Positions 44,867-54,907 of a stretch of 64,000 bases of DNA are shown one piece after another. This DNA is from Methylocystis bryophila (GTDB lineage: Bacteria > Pseudomonadota > Alphaproteobacteria > Rhizobiales > Beijerinckiaceae). The notes under the pieces were generated by a model that had not been told where the DNA came from, did not search any database, and saw nothing but the letters and a program-made list of their open reading frames with translations. Location of the stretch: NCBI RefSeq assembly GCF_027925445.1, contig NZ_AP027149.1, forward strand, positions 1,550,001 through 1,614,000. Reading direction: 5' to 3'. Position 1 is the stretch's first letter. Each line of letters starts with the position of its first letter. The position numbers were made by a program, and so were the translations under genes.

Positions 44867-45267
44867 TATTCGTCGACACGAACATCTTGATTGACATCGC
44901 CACTGGCGACCTGGCGTGGTTCGAATGGTCGATCGGCGCTCTGGAAGCGGCGAGGCGCGAAGGGGCGCCTCTGATCATCAACGCGGTCATCTACGCGGAG
45001 TTTTCCTTGGGGTTCGCGAGCGAAAGCGATTGCGACGCGGAGATCGCGCGATTGGGGCTCGTCATTTTGGATGTGCCAAAGGCGGCAGCATTCCGCGCCG
45101 GCGTTGCTTTCCGCGCTTACCGCCGCTCAGGCGGCCTGAAAACGAGTCCGCTACCGGATTTTTTCATCGGCGCCCATGCGAGCGTCCTCGGCGCACCTAT
45201 TTTGACGCGAGATGTCGCTCGCTACCGCACATATTTTCCAGAAGTGAAGATCGTTGGACCCAGCTGA
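44863..45267 (+). CDS. vapC: PIN-domain ribonuclease toxin (VapC-like)
   Basis: A 134-residue PIN protein. The acidic cluster is present: Asp in IFVDTNILID near the N-terminus, Glu in VIYAEFSLG, Asp in PLPDFFIGAHA and Asp in ILTRDVARYRTYF. TTG overlapping the antitoxin stop is the likely start. It would cleave tRNA or other RNA when the antitoxin is degraded. It completes a normal type II toxin-antitoxin pair. Confidence 0.82.
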   Translation: MIFVDTNILIDIATGDLAWFEWSIGALEAARREGAPLIINAVIYAEFSLGFASESDCDAEIARLGLVILDVPKAAAFRAGVAFRAYRRSGGLKTSPLPDFFIGAHASVLGAPILTRDVARYRTYFPEVKIVGPS

Positions 45268-45296
45268 GGCGTCGTCCGCTTTCTGTCTTGCCGCTC

Positions 45297-48200
45297 TCAC
45301 TCCGCCGCGATTCGCGCCGCGTCGATCGGGCGGCGGAACTGCTCGAGCAGGCGCTTCTCCTCGGCCTGCGCCGCTTCGGTGTTGCGAGCCTTGATGTGGC
45401 CGAAGCCGCGGATTTTCTCGGGCAGCCGCGCCAGCGCCACCGCTGTCGCATGATTTTGCGGGTGTAGCCGCTCGAGGATCTCGTCGAGCAGCGCCTCGTA
45501 ATTGGCGCGGATCTCCCGCTCCCTGATGCGATCCTGATTGAAGCGCAAGATGTCGAAGGGCGTGCCGCGCAGCCCTTTCAGCTTCGCGAGGATGCGTAAC
45601 ACCCCAAAGACCCAGCCGCCGAAGGTGATCTTGCGCGAGCCGCCGAAGTCATTCTTGGGCTGCCAAGCGGGCACCGGCGGCGCGAAGTGGAATTCGAGCT
45701 GGAGATCGCCCTCGAAGGCCGCGCGCAGCTGTCGTTCGAAAGCGCCGTCGGTGTAGAGCCGCGCGATCTCATATTCATCCTTGGCCGCCATCACCTTGAA
45801 GAGATAGCGGGCGACCGCCTCGGTCAGCTCCTGCGGGCCAGGGACGCGCGCCGCCTCCAATCTGGCGACCGCCGCCACGCGCTCGCGATAACGCCGCGCA
45901 TAGGCCTCGTTCTGATAGCCGACGAGATATTCGGCGCGTCTTTCGATGATTTCTTCCAGGCTGCTCGACAATCGCCGCGCCTCGCTCTTGGGGCGCAGCG
46001 CGCGCGCGACACGTTCGACACTCGCGAGATCATGGGCGGCGCGCCTCCCCCAGAGGAAGGCCTGCTTGTTCATCTCGACCGATTCGCCGTTGATCTCGAT
46101 CGCGCGCAGGAGCGAGGCGTCGCCAAGCGGCAGCAGCCCTTTTTGCCAAGCGTAACCCAGCATGAAGATGTTTGCGGCGATCGAATCGCCGAGAAGCGAC
46201 AGGGCGAGCGCCGTCACGTCGAGGAGATCGATGCGCGGTCCGGCGGCGCGGAGAATCGACTGCCGGATCGCCTCGGCCGGCAAAACAAAATCGGGGTCGC
46301 GCTCGATGTCGCCGGGAAACACCTCCGCGCTGTTGACCACGAGCGCGGTTCGCTCCTTGTCCACGACCGAGAGCACGAGCTTCGCCCCGGAGACGACGAG
46401 GTCGCAACCCAAGATGAGGTCGGCTTCTCCAGCAGCGATGCGGATCGCATGCACGTCCTGGGGCGCACGGGCGATCTTGACGTGGCAATAGACCGCGCCG
46501 CCTTTCTGCGCGAGCCCGGCCATGTCGATGACGCCGACGCCCTTGCCTTCGAGATGCGCCGCGAGGCCGAGGAGGGCGGAGATCGTCACGACGCCGGTCC
46601 CCCCGAGCCCCGCCACCAGCACGCCATAAGGCGTCTCGCCGATCGCGGCCAAACGCGGAGCCGGAAGCGCGGGCTGGCTCGCGGTCTGCGCGGCGGTCGG
46701 CAGCGGCGCCTTCTTCATGCGCGCGCCATGCACGGTCACGAAGCTCGGGCAGAAGCCTTCGAGACAGGAGAAATCCTTGTTGCAGACCGACTGATCGATG
46801 CGGCGCTTGCGGCCGAACTCGGTCTCGAGCGGCTGCACCGCGACGCAGTTCGAGGCGGTGCCGCAGTCGCCGCAGCCTTCGCAGACGAGCTCGTTGATGA
46901 TAATCCGCGAGTCGGGGTCTTCGAGCAGCCCGCGCTTGCGCAGGCGGCGCTTTTCGGTGGCGCAGGTCTGATCGTAGATCAGCACGGTGACGCCCGGGGT
47001 TTCGGCGAGATCGCGCTGCACCTCGTTCAAGATATTGCGGTGGTGGATCTGCAGGCCCGGCGGCCACGGCGTCGCGACCGGATATTTGCCGGGCTCGTCG
47101 GTGACGAGCGCGATCTTGCGAACCCCTTCCGCCGCGACCTGATGGGCGATGGCTTCGACCGTGAGCTCGCCTTCGTGCTTCTGGCCTCCGGTCATCGCCA
47201 CGACGCCGTTGAACAAGATCTTGAAGGTGATGTTCGTCTTGGTCGCGACCGCAAAGCGAATCGAGAGCGAGCCCGAGTGGTTGTAGGTGCCGTCGCCGAG
47301 GTTCTGGAACACGTGCTTGCGGGTCGAGAAGGGCGCCTCGCCGATCCAGTTCGCGCCCTCGCCGCCCATATGGGTGTAGCCCTCGGTCGAGCGGTCCATC
47401 CACTGCGCCATGTAATGGCAGCCGATCCCCGTATAGGCGCGCGCCCCTTGCGGCACATGGGTCGAGGTCGAGTGCGGGCACCCCGCGCAAAAATGCGGGA
47501 CGCGCGTCGTGACCTCGGTCATCGTCGCGCGGCGCTGCTGCAGCCGTTCTAACCGCAGGACGCGCGCCTCGAGCTCCGCCGAGGGATGGTGTTTCATGAG
47601 GCGGCGCCCCAGCGCGACCGCGATGTCGTTTGGGTCCAGGGCGCCCTTTCCGGGAAAGAGCCAATCGCCGCGCTCGTCCTGCTTGCCAATGCAAATCGGA
47701 TGGTTCGCGGCGTCGTAAAGCTGCTCCCGCAGCTGGGTCTCGATGAGCGAACGCTTCTCCTCGACAACGACGATGAGATCAAGCCCGCGCGAAAATTCCG
47801 CGAGCCCCTTGGGCTCGAGCGGCCAGGGGCAGCCGATCTTGTAAAGCCGCAGCCCGAGCTGATTGGCTCTGACCTCGTCGATGCCGAGGTCGTCCATCGC
47901 CTGCCGCACGTCGAGATAGGACTTGCCGACGGTGATCACGCCGATCTTGGCGTTAGGCCCCCCCGAGGTGACGATGCGATTCAGCCGATTGGCGCGGATG
48001 AAGGCGAGCGCCGCGGGAATGCGGTGCTCGTGCATGCGGGCTTCCTGCGCCAGCACGGGGTCGGCGGCGCGGATGTTGAGGCCGCCCGGCGGCATGAGGA
48101 AATCTTCGGGGATCCGGATGGGGGCTCGGTCAAGGGAAGCGTCGATCGAGGCGGTCGATTCAACCGTGTCCTTGACGCATTTCAGGCCGACCCAGAGACC

Positions 48201-48815
48201 GCTGTATCGCGACAGGGCGAAGCCGTAGAGCCCATAGGTCAATATCTCCTCGACGCCGGCGGGAGCGAGGACCGGCATCATCACGTCGATGAAGTGATAT
48301 TCCGACTGATGCGCGATCGTGGACGACTCGGCCAGATGATCGTCGCCCATGAGCGCGAGCACGCCGCCGTAGCGCGAGGTTCCCGCGTGGTTGACGTGGC
48401 GCAGCGCGTCGCCGCTGCGGTCGACGCCGGGGCCCTTGCCGTACCAAAGCGAGAAAACCCCATCATATCGGCCTTCGCCGCGCATTTCGGCCTGCTGTGC
48501 GCCCCAGATCGCGGTCGCGGCGAGATCTTCGTTGAGACCTGGCATGAAAGTGACGCCAGCCGCGTCCAAATGGGGCTTGGCGCGGAGCATCTGTGCGTCG
48601 ACGCCCCCGAGCGGCGAGCCGCGGTAGCCAGTCACGAAGCCCGCCGTATTGAGCCCCGCGCGACGGTCGAGCTCCTTCTGCGTCAGGAGAAGACGCACGA
48701 TCGCCTGCGTGCCGGTCATCAGCACGCGATTCTTGCGAAGATCGTATTTGTCCTCGAGCGTCGCGGCGCCGAGCACGGGATCGAGCATGGAGGCGTCGGC
48801 AGAAAATTCCGCCAT
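45297..48815 (-). CDS. Indolepyruvate ferredoxin oxidoreductase, fused alpha-beta
   Basis: A 1172-residue thiamine-diphosphate enzyme that oxidatively decarboxylates aryl or branched 2-oxo acids with ferredoxin. Order: N-terminal pyrimidine-binding domain (FVTGYRGSPLGGVD), TPP/pyrophosphate part (HFCAGCPHSTSTHVP, GEGANWIGEAPF), an iron-sulfur region (CEGCGDCGTASNCVAV, then CNKDFSCLEGFC), the gamma domain (GLGGTGVVTISALL) and a C-terminal DUF6537 domain. The ATG at 48815 has AGGAGAG upstream. The single-chain form occurs in many proteobacteria; it stands alone here. Confidence 0.93.
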   Translation of the reverse strand: MAEFSADASMLDPVLGAATLEDKYDLRKNRVLMTGTQAIVRLLLTQKELDRRAGLNTAGFVTGYRGSPLGGVDAQMLRAKPHLDAAGVTFMPGLNEDLAATAIWGAQQAEMRGEGRYDGVFSLWYGKGPGVDRSGDALRHVNHAGTSRYGGVLALMGDDHLAESSTIAHQSEYHFIDVMMPVLAPAGVEEILTYGLYGFALSRYSGLWVGLKCVKDTVESTASIDASLDRAPIRIPEDFLMPPGGLNIRAADPVLAQEARMHEHRIPAALAFIRANRLNRIVTSGGPNAKIGVITVGKSYLDVRQAMDDLGIDEVRANQLGLRLYKIGCPWPLEPKGLAEFSRGLDLIVVVEEKRSLIETQLREQLYDAANHPICIGKQDERGDWLFPGKGALDPNDIAVALGRRLMKHHPSAELEARVLRLERLQQRRATMTEVTTRVPHFCAGCPHSTSTHVPQGARAYTGIGCHYMAQWMDRSTEGYTHMGGEGANWIGEAPFSTRKHVFQNLGDGTYNHSGSLSIRFAVATKTNITFKILFNGVVAMTGGQKHEGELTVEAIAHQVAAEGVRKIALVTDEPGKYPVATPWPPGLQIHHRNILNEVQRDLAETPGVTVLIYDQTCATEKRRLRKRGLLEDPDSRIIINELVCEGCGDCGTASNCVAVQPLETEFGRKRRIDQSVCNKDFSCLEGFCPSFVTVHGARMKKAPLPTAAQTASQPALPAPRLAAIGETPYGVLVAGLGGTGVVTISALLGLAAHLEGKGVGVIDMAGLAQKGGAVYCHVKIARAPQDVHAIRIAAGEADLILGCDLVVSGAKLVLSVVDKERTALVVNSAEVFPGDIERDPDFVLPAEAIRQSILRAAGPRIDLLDVTALALSLLGDSIAANIFMLGYAWQKGLLPLGDASLLRAIEINGESVEMNKQAFLWGRRAAHDLASVERVARALRPKSEARRLSSSLEEIIERRAEYLVGYQNEAYARRYRERVAAVARLEAARVPGPQELTEAVARYLFKVMAAKDEYEIARLYTDGAFERQLRAAFEGDLQLEFHFAPPVPAWQPKNDFGGSRKITFGGWVFGVLRILAKLKGLRGTPFDILRFNQDRIREREIRANYEALLDEILERLHPQNHATAVALARLPEKIRGFGHIKARNTEAAQAEEKRLLEQFRRPIDAARIAAE

Positions 48816-49125
48816 GTTTTGGATCTCTCCTGCGACCGTGATGACGCGCAAGCAGGTCCCTGGGAGGGACGAAATCTACGCAGATCGTTACTTCGCCGGG
48901 GCGGCTGCTGTCTGCTGCGTCCCCGTGTCCTTGAAAGGAACTCTGTGGCCGATCGCGGCTCCTGCGGACCGCGCCGGTTTGCGGCCGAGCCCGGACCTGA
49001 GCCAAAAGCGCGCCCCTGTCAGATTACGCCAGTCCGCAGAGCCATTTCAAGAAGGCCTTATTGCGGTCCACCGCTTCGTGATAAAGGGGGCGCCTGTGGC
49101 CTCGCGGCCGCCAACCATCGGACAG
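48816..49125. other. Intergenic stretch between divergent genes
   Basis: This 310-bp gap separates the oxidoreductase and DUF1007 genes. Frames are open but show no domain. It should hold both promoters; none was convincing by eye. Confidence 0.4.
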
Positions 49126-49785
49126 ATGCGAACACGCTTCAACGCGGCCCTTCTCCTTCTTCTCCTCGGCTCGGCGTGGCTCTTGAGCGCGACCGAAGCG
49201 GCGAGGGCGCATCCGCATGTCTGGGTGGCGGCTCGCAGCCAGGTCGTTTTTGGTCCGGACGGGAAGATCGTCGGATTGCGGCAGGCCTGGGAATTCGACG
49301 AGATGTACTCGGCCTTCGCGGTCCAAGGCCTCGGCAAGGACGGTAAGCCGCCGACGCGCGAGGAGCTCGCGCCGCTCGCCAAGACGAATGTCGAATCGCT
49401 CGCGGAGTTCGACTACTTCACCTTCGCCAAGCAGGGCGGCGCCAAGCTTAAATTCAAGCCTCCGGTGGAGGCGACGCTCGAGGCGGACGATCGCAAGATC
49501 GTCACCTTTCGCTTCTTCTTGCCTCTCGAGACGCCCGTCAGCGCCAAGAAGCCGTTTTCATTCCAGGTGTACGATCCGACCTATTACGTGTCATTCGGCT
49601 TCGAGAAGAAGGACCCGGTCACGCTCGCCAAGGCGCCCGAGGGCTGCTCGGTCAGCGCCCTCGAGCCCAAGCCGCTCGCGGCGGAAGACAACAAGCAGCT
49701 CACCGAGGCCTTTTTCCAGAATTTTTCGCCCGGCGCAGACTTCGGCGTGAAGCTCGCGACGCGAATCATCGTGGCCTGTCCGTAA
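49126..49785 (+). CDS. DUF1007 family periplasmic protein
   Basis: A 219-residue exported protein: signal peptide (LLLLLLGSAWLLSATEAARA), then HPHVWVAARSQVVFGPDG, the DUF1007 N-terminal signature, and VYDPTYYVSFGFEKKDPV near the middle. HPHVW after cleavage offers a His-based metal site at the mature N-terminus. It overlaps the NicO gene by one base (TAATG). DUF1007-NicO pairs are thought to handle nickel, cobalt or zinc; the metal here is unknown. An upstream start at 49096 is possible. Confidence 0.85.
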   Translation: MRTRFNAALLLLLLGSAWLLSATEAARAHPHVWVAARSQVVFGPDGKIVGLRQAWEFDEMYSAFAVQGLGKDGKPPTREELAPLAKTNVESLAEFDYFTFAKQGGAKLKFKPPVEATLEADDRKIVTFRFFLPLETPVSAKKPFSFQVYDPTYYVSFGFEKKDPVTLAKAPEGCSVSALEPKPLAAEDNKQLTEAFFQNFSPGADFGVKLATRIIVACP

Positions 49786-50819
49786 TGGTTTCGCGCCGAA
49801 CTGTCTTGCGGGGCGCGCTCGCGCTCGTGCTCGGGGCCGCAGTGAGCCCCCTCCCGCAAGCGAGCGCGGAGCCTTTTGGGGCGAGCCAGCCGCGACACAA
49901 GAACCCCTTCGCCATCGGCGGCGGGGAGGGGGCGGGCGCGGCGGGGGGGCTGGCCGGAACGATCCTGGCCTGGCAGAACTGGTTTCATCTCGAGCTGCAG
50001 AACGCCGCGCGACGGGTTAAGAGCGAAAACGCGGCCTATTGGTCGCTGATCGCCGCGAGCCTCGCTTATGGTGTCTTTCACGCCGCGGGTCCCGGGCACG
50101 GCAAGGCCGTGCTCGCCTCCTACATGATCGCGAGCCGCAGCGCCGTGCGCAGGGGCATGATCCTCGCGGGGCTTGCCGCGCTGCTGCAAGGCCTCGTGGC
50201 AATCGCCATCGTCGGGCTCGCGGCGGCTCTTCTTGGCTTCACGGCGCTCGAGATGAAGAGCGCTATCGATTGGGTGGAGCTCGCCAGCTATGCGGCGATC
50301 GCCGCCCTCGGCGCGGCGCTTCTGTGGAGGAAGGGCGGGGCGCTTCTATCCGCGCTGCGCGCGCCACCGCAGGCGCCGGCGAGCGCGAGCGGCTTCCGTT
50401 GTGAAGCCGTTGACGCCTCTTCGGGCGCGCATCCGCAAGACTGCGAGCACTGCGCGCTCGTTGATCCCCAGGATTTGTCGGACCAGAAATTTTCCTTCGG
50501 CAGCGCCGCCGGCGCCGTCCTCGCTGCGGGACTGCGGCCTTGCTCCGGCGCGATCCTCATTCTCGTCTTCACGCTGGCGCAAGGGATCTTCAAGGCCGGC
50601 TGCGCCGCCGTTCTGGCGATGTCGGTCGGCACAGGCTTGACAACGGGCGCGCTCGCCGCGGCGACCGTTCTCGCTCGGCGTCTCGCGCAGAGCTGGGCCG
50701 GATCCGAGCGCCGCGCGACGATGATCGCCGCCCGCAGCGCGGAGCTCGTCGCCGCGGCGCTGGTGTTGTTCATCGGTTTGGCGTTGCTGCTCGGGGCCTC
50801 TAGCGCGCAGGCGGCTTGA
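49785..50819 (+). CDS. NicO-family nickel/cobalt transporter
   Basis: A 344-residue membrane protein. A signal-like N-terminus is followed by about six helices; the family motifs HAAGPGHGKAV and AAGLRPCSGAILIL are clear. A central cytoplasmic or periplasmic loop rich in Cys/His (DCEHCALVDPQD) lies between helices and could bind metal. Co-translated with the DUF1007 gene. It moves a divalent metal such as Ni or Co; direction is not readable from sequence. Confidence 0.87.
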   Translation: MVSRRTVLRGALALVLGAAVSPLPQASAEPFGASQPRHKNPFAIGGGEGAGAAGGLAGTILAWQNWFHLELQNAARRVKSENAAYWSLIAASLAYGVFHAAGPGHGKAVLASYMIASRSAVRRGMILAGLAALLQGLVAIAIVGLAAALLGFTALEMKSAIDWVELASYAAIAALGAALLWRKGGALLSALRAPPQAPASASGFRCEAVDASSGAHPQDCEHCALVDPQDLSDQKFSFGSAAGAVLAAGLRPCSGAILILVFTLAQGIFKAGCAAVLAMSVGTGLTTGALAAATVLARRLAQSWAGSERRATMIAARSAELVAAALVLFIGLALLLGASSAQAA

Positions 50820-50827
50820 GCGCAGGA

Positions 50828-50945
50828 GCGAACCGCGCAAAATCTGACAGGCTTTTGCGATCATGATCCGCTCCAACCTCATGATAGAGAAGGATTTCTT
50901 ATCCTCTCGGACCGCTCCGCTCGAGGGAGAAGCGCGCCGAGCGAT
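50828..50945. repeat. Dispersed palindromic repeat variant
   Basis: gcgcaaaatctgacaggctt then ttgcgatc and cgctccaacct, matching the copy at 32834-32930, followed by an inverted gagaaggatttcttatcctctc. It occupies most of the gap between the transporter and fadD. Confidence 0.6.
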
Positions 50946-51060
50946 TATTGCGCCGCAATAAGCAAAATTCCTGCGTGCGGCGAGGTTTCCGGCTAGGAAT
51001 TCGCTAGCTTTCAAACGGCCGATTCGCGCCCGGCGCTTTTTTTCGAGCAGGACAAACCCC

Positions 51061-52752
51061 ATGCCGCCGATCGAGGATCCTTACGCGACGCGTCCCTGGC
51101 TCAACGCCTATCCCAAGCACGCCAAAGCGGAAATCAATCTCGAGAACCCTACGCTCAACGCCGTGTTTCTCGACAGCGTCGAGCGCTTTCCGCATCGCCC
51201 GGCGCTCGAGAGCTTTGGCGTGAGCATGAGCTATTTCGCGCTCGGCGGCCACGCCCAGGCCGTGGCGTCGTGGCTCTTGGCGCAGGGGCTCAAGAAGGGC
51301 GAGCGCGTGGCGATCATGTCGCCCAATCTCGCGAGCTATCCTGCCGTGCTCTTTGGCGTGCTGCTCGCCGGCGGCGTCGTGACCAACATCAATCCGCTCT
51401 ATACGCCGCTCGAGCTCGAGCGGCAGATCAATGACGCCGGGGCGCGCTTCATCTTCGTTCTCGAGAATTTCACCCACGTCGTCGCGGAAGCCTGGCCGAA
51501 GATGCGGGTCGAGCAGGCGATCATCCTCAAGCCCGGCGATCTCCTCGGCGCGAAGGGCGTGCTCATCAATTTCGTCTCGCGCTATGTCAAGCGCGCTGTG
51601 AAGCCCTACGTCCTGCCGGGCTCGATCTATTTCTACGAGGCGCTGCGCTTCGGCCATCTGCATCTGCGAGAGCCCGTCGCCGTCGCGCCCGATGACATCG
51701 CCTTCTTGCAATATACGGGCGGCACCACGGGCTTCGCCAAGGGCGCCGTGCTGCTGCACAGGAACGTCGCGAGCAATGTCGAGCAGGCGGCGATGTGGCT
51801 CGAGCCCTGGTGCCGCGAGCCGCAAAAGATCGTCACCGCCTTGCCGCTCTATCACATCTTCGGATTGACGGCCTGCCTGTTGATGATGGTGCGGACCGGC
51901 GGCTGCTGCCTGCTGATCGCCAATCCGCGCGACATCGCGGGCTTCATCAAGACTCTGCGTAAATCGAGCTACACGATGTTTTCCGGGGTCAACACGCTTT
52001 ATGCGGCGCTCGCCGACGCGCCGGGGTTCGCCAGCCTCGAGTTCTCCACGCTCTCCTTCTGCATTTCCGGCGGCATGGCGACGCAGCACGCGGTCGCGCA
52101 CAAGTGGAAGGCGATCACCGGCAAGGCGATCATCGAAGGCTATGGCCTTTCGGAAACCTCGCCCATCGTCTGCGTCAACTCGCCGGATGTCGAGGAATTC
52201 ACGGGTACGATCGGTTACCCCGTGCCGTCGACCGACATTTCCATTCGCGCCGAGGACGGGTCGATCGTCCCTTCCGGCGAAAGCGGCGAGCTATGTGTCA
52301 AGGGTCCGCAAGTCATGGCGGGCTATTGGGGAAAGCCCGAGGAGACGCGCGGCGCCATGACAGCGGACGGATTCTTTCGCACCGGCGATGTGGCGACGAT
52401 GCTGCCTGACGGAAAGATCAAGCTCGTCGATCGGCTGAAGGAAATGATCCTGGTGTCCGGCTTCAACGTCTACCCCAATGAGGTCGAGGACGTGCTGGCG
52501 CATCATCCGCAGGTGAAGGAAGTCGCGGTCATTGGCGCGCCCGATCCCCGTTCGGGCGAAGCGCCCGTCGCCTTCATCGTCCCGCGCGACGGAGGCGTGA
52601 CGCCCGAGGAGCTCCGCAAATTCGCCCGCGAGAGCCTCACCTCCTACAAAACCCCGAGACATTATGAATTTCGCAAGACTCTACCGAAAAGCCCGGTCGG
52701 CAAGGTTCTGCGCCGGGTGCTGCGGGAGGAGTATTTGAGGGAGAAGAGGTGA
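51061..52752 (+). CDS. fadD: Long-chain fatty-acid-CoA ligase
   Basis: A 563-residue acyl-adenylate synthetase. The AMP motif is FLQYTGGTTGFAKGAVLLHRN, the second is GYGLSETSPIVCVNS, and GYWGKPEETRGAM, then DRLKEMILVSGFNVYPNEVE and the C-terminal Lys in KTLPKSPVGKVLRR complete it. It activates fatty acids with ATP and CoA. It stands alone. N-terminal LNAYP and LESFG segments are typical for FadD. Confidence 0.93.
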   Translation: MPPIEDPYATRPWLNAYPKHAKAEINLENPTLNAVFLDSVERFPHRPALESFGVSMSYFALGGHAQAVASWLLAQGLKKGERVAIMSPNLASYPAVLFGVLLAGGVVTNINPLYTPLELERQINDAGARFIFVLENFTHVVAEAWPKMRVEQAIILKPGDLLGAKGVLINFVSRYVKRAVKPYVLPGSIYFYEALRFGHLHLREPVAVAPDDIAFLQYTGGTTGFAKGAVLLHRNVASNVEQAAMWLEPWCREPQKIVTALPLYHIFGLTACLLMMVRTGGCCLLIANPRDIAGFIKTLRKSSYTMFSGVNTLYAALADAPGFASLEFSTLSFCISGGMATQHAVAHKWKAITGKAIIEGYGLSETSPIVCVNSPDVEEFTGTIGYPVPSTDISIRAEDGSIVPSGESGELCVKGPQVMAGYWGKPEETRGAMTADGFFRTGDVATMLPDGKIKLVDRLKEMILVSGFNVYPNEVEDVLAHHPQVKEVAVIGAPDPRSGEAPVAFIVPRDGGVTPEELRKFARESLTSYKTPRHYEFRKTLPKSPVGKVLRRVLREEYLREKR

Positions 52753-52852
52753 GGCGGCTGGATGCTGGGCGACTGGCGCCAACGCGCCCTCCCGATCCTT
52801 GACTTTTGCGGCCATGGTGCAATAGTTGCACCATGGCAACCGGTGGCCCGCC

Positions 52853-53085
52853 ATGCCCCTATTGCGCCGCTTCGGCTCCACCAGCATCCGCATGTATGCC
52901 GACGATCACCGCCCACCGCACTTTCATATCGTCGCGCCCGATTTTCAGGTGCTCGTGCGGATTTCGGATTTGGCCGTGATCGCGGGGAGGCCGAAGCCAG
53001 GGAGATGGCCGAGGCGATGGCATGGGCGCGCGACCATCAGGAACTGCTTGCCCTGAAGTGGGCGGAACTCAATGAACGAGGTTGA
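52853..53085 (+). pseudogene. DUF4160 gene with an internal frameshift
   Basis: The first frame gives MPLLRRFGSTSIRMYADDHR followed by PPHFHIVAPDFQVLVRISDL, a clear DUF4160 start. The homologous C-terminal part (EAREMAEAMAWARDHQELL, then ALKWAELNERG) continues in another frame to TGA at 53085. Shift needed: one missing base near the g-run at 52981-52988. It is either a true mutation or a sequencing error. The next gene (DUF2442-HTH) starts 2 bp later, the usual partner. Confidence 0.7.
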
Positions 53086-53087
53086 CC

Positions 53088-53528
53088 ATGCCCAAGAAGA
53101 CGTTGCCACGCATCGCCGCCGTATCCCCTGGCGACAAGCCGCTGACCTTGCTCGTCCGCTGGGATAAAGGCGAGGAAAGTCTCGTCGACGTCGCTGGCAT
53201 GATTGAGACGTTTCGCGTCTATGCGCCGCTTCGCAGCTCGCCTGAACTCTTCCGTCAAGCCCGTGTCGGCGAACATGGGACCGATGTCGTCTGGACTGAC
53301 GACATCGACATCGCCGCCGATACCCTTTGGCGGCTGGCGCAAGAGCAAGCGGGCGTCACCTTGTCGCCTGACGCCTTCAAGCGATGGCGTGAACGTAAGG
53401 CCTACACGCTCGACACGGCGGCGACCGCCTTGGGGATCAGCCGCCGTATGGTGGCCTATTACGAGCAGGGTAAGAAGCCGATTCCGCGGGTCGTCGCGCT
53501 CGCGACGCGCGCCCTGGAACTGCGATAG
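53088..53528 (+). CDS. DUF2442-HTH protein
   Basis: A 146-residue protein: DUF2442 domain (residues ~10-85, RIAAVSPGDKPLTLLVRWDK, then FRVYAPLRSSPELF) and a C-terminal XRE-like helix-turn-helix (TAATALGISRRMVAYYEQGK). DUF4160-DUF2442 pairs are compact, mobile, and proposed toxin-antitoxin-like modules, but I know of no demonstrated function. ATG at 53088 is chosen. Confidence 0.75.
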   Translation: MPKKTLPRIAAVSPGDKPLTLLVRWDKGEESLVDVAGMIETFRVYAPLRSSPELFRQARVGEHGTDVVWTDDIDIAADTLWRLAQEQAGVTLSPDAFKRWRERKAYTLDTAATALGISRRMVAYYEQGKKPIPRVVALATRALELR

Positions 53529-53632
53529 CGCCCCGAGAAACGGCGCATTGAAATCGACCTTGGCTCACGTGCGACAGGCCGCTCCAAGTTCTCATCGGCG
53601 AGAAGCTTCGCCTCCCGACGCAGCCGATGTTC

Positions 53633-54907
53633 CTAAGCTATCCTGCCTGCGAATGTCGCGGCTTCCTCAATCGCCGCATAGGCGAGGTCGAGGTCTTCTC
53701 CCGTCACGCAGTAGGGCGGCAGCACATAGATCGTCGGACCGAGCGGGCGCAGCAGCAGTCCCCGCGCATTGAAGAAGCGCATGAGCTCGAGGCCGATCGT
53801 CGCAAGATAGCCCTCCTCGTCGACCGCGAGATCGAGCGCCGTAATCGTGCCGATGCGACGCGCGTTGCGAAAGCGCGCATCATTCGCAAAGCGGCTAATG
53901 CGTTCCTCTTGCAAGGCGCATGTTCTCGCCACAGTCTCTCGCGCGTCACCCTTTTCCCAGATGTCGAGATTGGCGAGCGCGGCGGCGCAGGCGATCGGGT
54001 TGGCCGTAAAGGAGCTCGAGTGAAACAGCGCCTTGGCGCGGTCTTCCGAGAAATGCGCCTCGAAAATCTCGGCGCTGCACATCGTCACGGCGAGTGGCAG
54101 CGCGCCGCCCGTTAGGCCCTTGGCGTAGCAGGCGATGTCGGGGACGACATTCGCTTGCTCGCAGGCGAATAAAGTCCCCGTGCGGCCGAAACCGGTCATC
54201 ACCTCATCGGCGATGAAGAGCACGCCGTGGCGCGCGCAAATCGCCCTCATCTCGCGCAGCACTGAGGGCGGGTAGATCAGCATGCCGCCAGCGCCCAAGA
54301 TCAGCGGCTCGGCGACGAGCGCTGCAGGCTTCGCCTTGCAGGCGGCCTCCAGCGCGTAGAGCGTGGCCTGCTCGCGCCCGGCGGCCGGGAAGGGGATGCG
54401 CTCGACGTCGTAAAGCAGCGGCGCATAGCTCGCATTGAAGGGACCGCGCGCCGAGGTCGACATCCCGCCGACCGTGTCGCCGTGATAGCCATGCTCCAGC
54501 GCGAGAATCCGCGTGCGATTCTCGCCGCGGTTCCTCCAAAACCCCAGCGCCATTTTGATCGCGACCTCGACCGAAGTGGAGCCGCTGTCGGAATAAAAGA
54601 CATAGTCGAGGCCTTGCGGCGTCAGCGCGACGAGCCGGCGTGCGAGGGTCTCCGCCGGCTCATGCGTGAAGCCCGCGAAGATCAATTGATCGAGCCGCTC
54701 CGTCTGATCGCGAATCGCTCGCATGATCTCGGAGCGGCGATGTCCATGACTGATCACCCACCAAGACGAGATCGCGTCGAGATAGCGCACGCCGTCCTTC
54801 GCCGTCAGCCATGCGCCTTCGGCCTCAGCAATCTCGATCGCATCCGGCTGCAGCGCGTGCTGCGTGAACGGACGCCAAACCGGCGAAGACGAAGCCGCAA
54901 GGCTCAT
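53633..54907 (-). CDS. bioA: Adenosylmethionine-8-amino-7-oxononanoate aminotransferase
   Basis: A 424-residue class III aminotransferase making 7,8-diaminopelargonate in biotin synthesis, PLP-dependent, using SAM as amino donor. [12 protein letters not shown], then [13 protein letters not shown] near the N-terminus and [21 protein letters not shown], then [16 protein letters not shown] with the PLP Lys are typical BioA signatures. Overlaps bioD by 4 bp. Last gene of the bioF-bioD-bioA operon; bioB and bioC are not here. Confidence 0.95.
   Translation of the reverse strand: MSLAASSSPVWRPFTQHALQPDAIEIAEAEGAWLTAKDGVRYLDAISSWWVISHGHRRSEIMRAIRDQTERLDQLIFAGFTHEPAETLARRLVALTPQGLDYVFYSDSGSTSVEVAIKMALGFWRNRGENRTRILALEHGYHGDTVGGMSTSARGPFNASYAPLLYDVERIPFPAAGREQATLYALEAACKAKPAALVAEPLILGAGGMLIYPPSVLREMRAICARHGVLFIADEVMTGFGRTGTLFACEQANVVPDIACYAKGLTGGALPLAVTMCSAEIFEAHFSEDRAKALFHSSSFTANPIACAAALANLDIWEKGDARETVARTCALQEERISRFANDARFRNARRIGTITALDLAVDEEGYLATIGLELMRFFNARGLLLRPLGPTIYVLPPYCVTGEDLDLAYAAIEEAATFAGRIA

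Noticed and set aside
45687..47552. 621-codon frame antisense to the indolepyruvate oxidoreductase
   Set aside because: Shadow frame opposite a well-matched gene, with Arg/Asp/Leu-biased composition and no domain.
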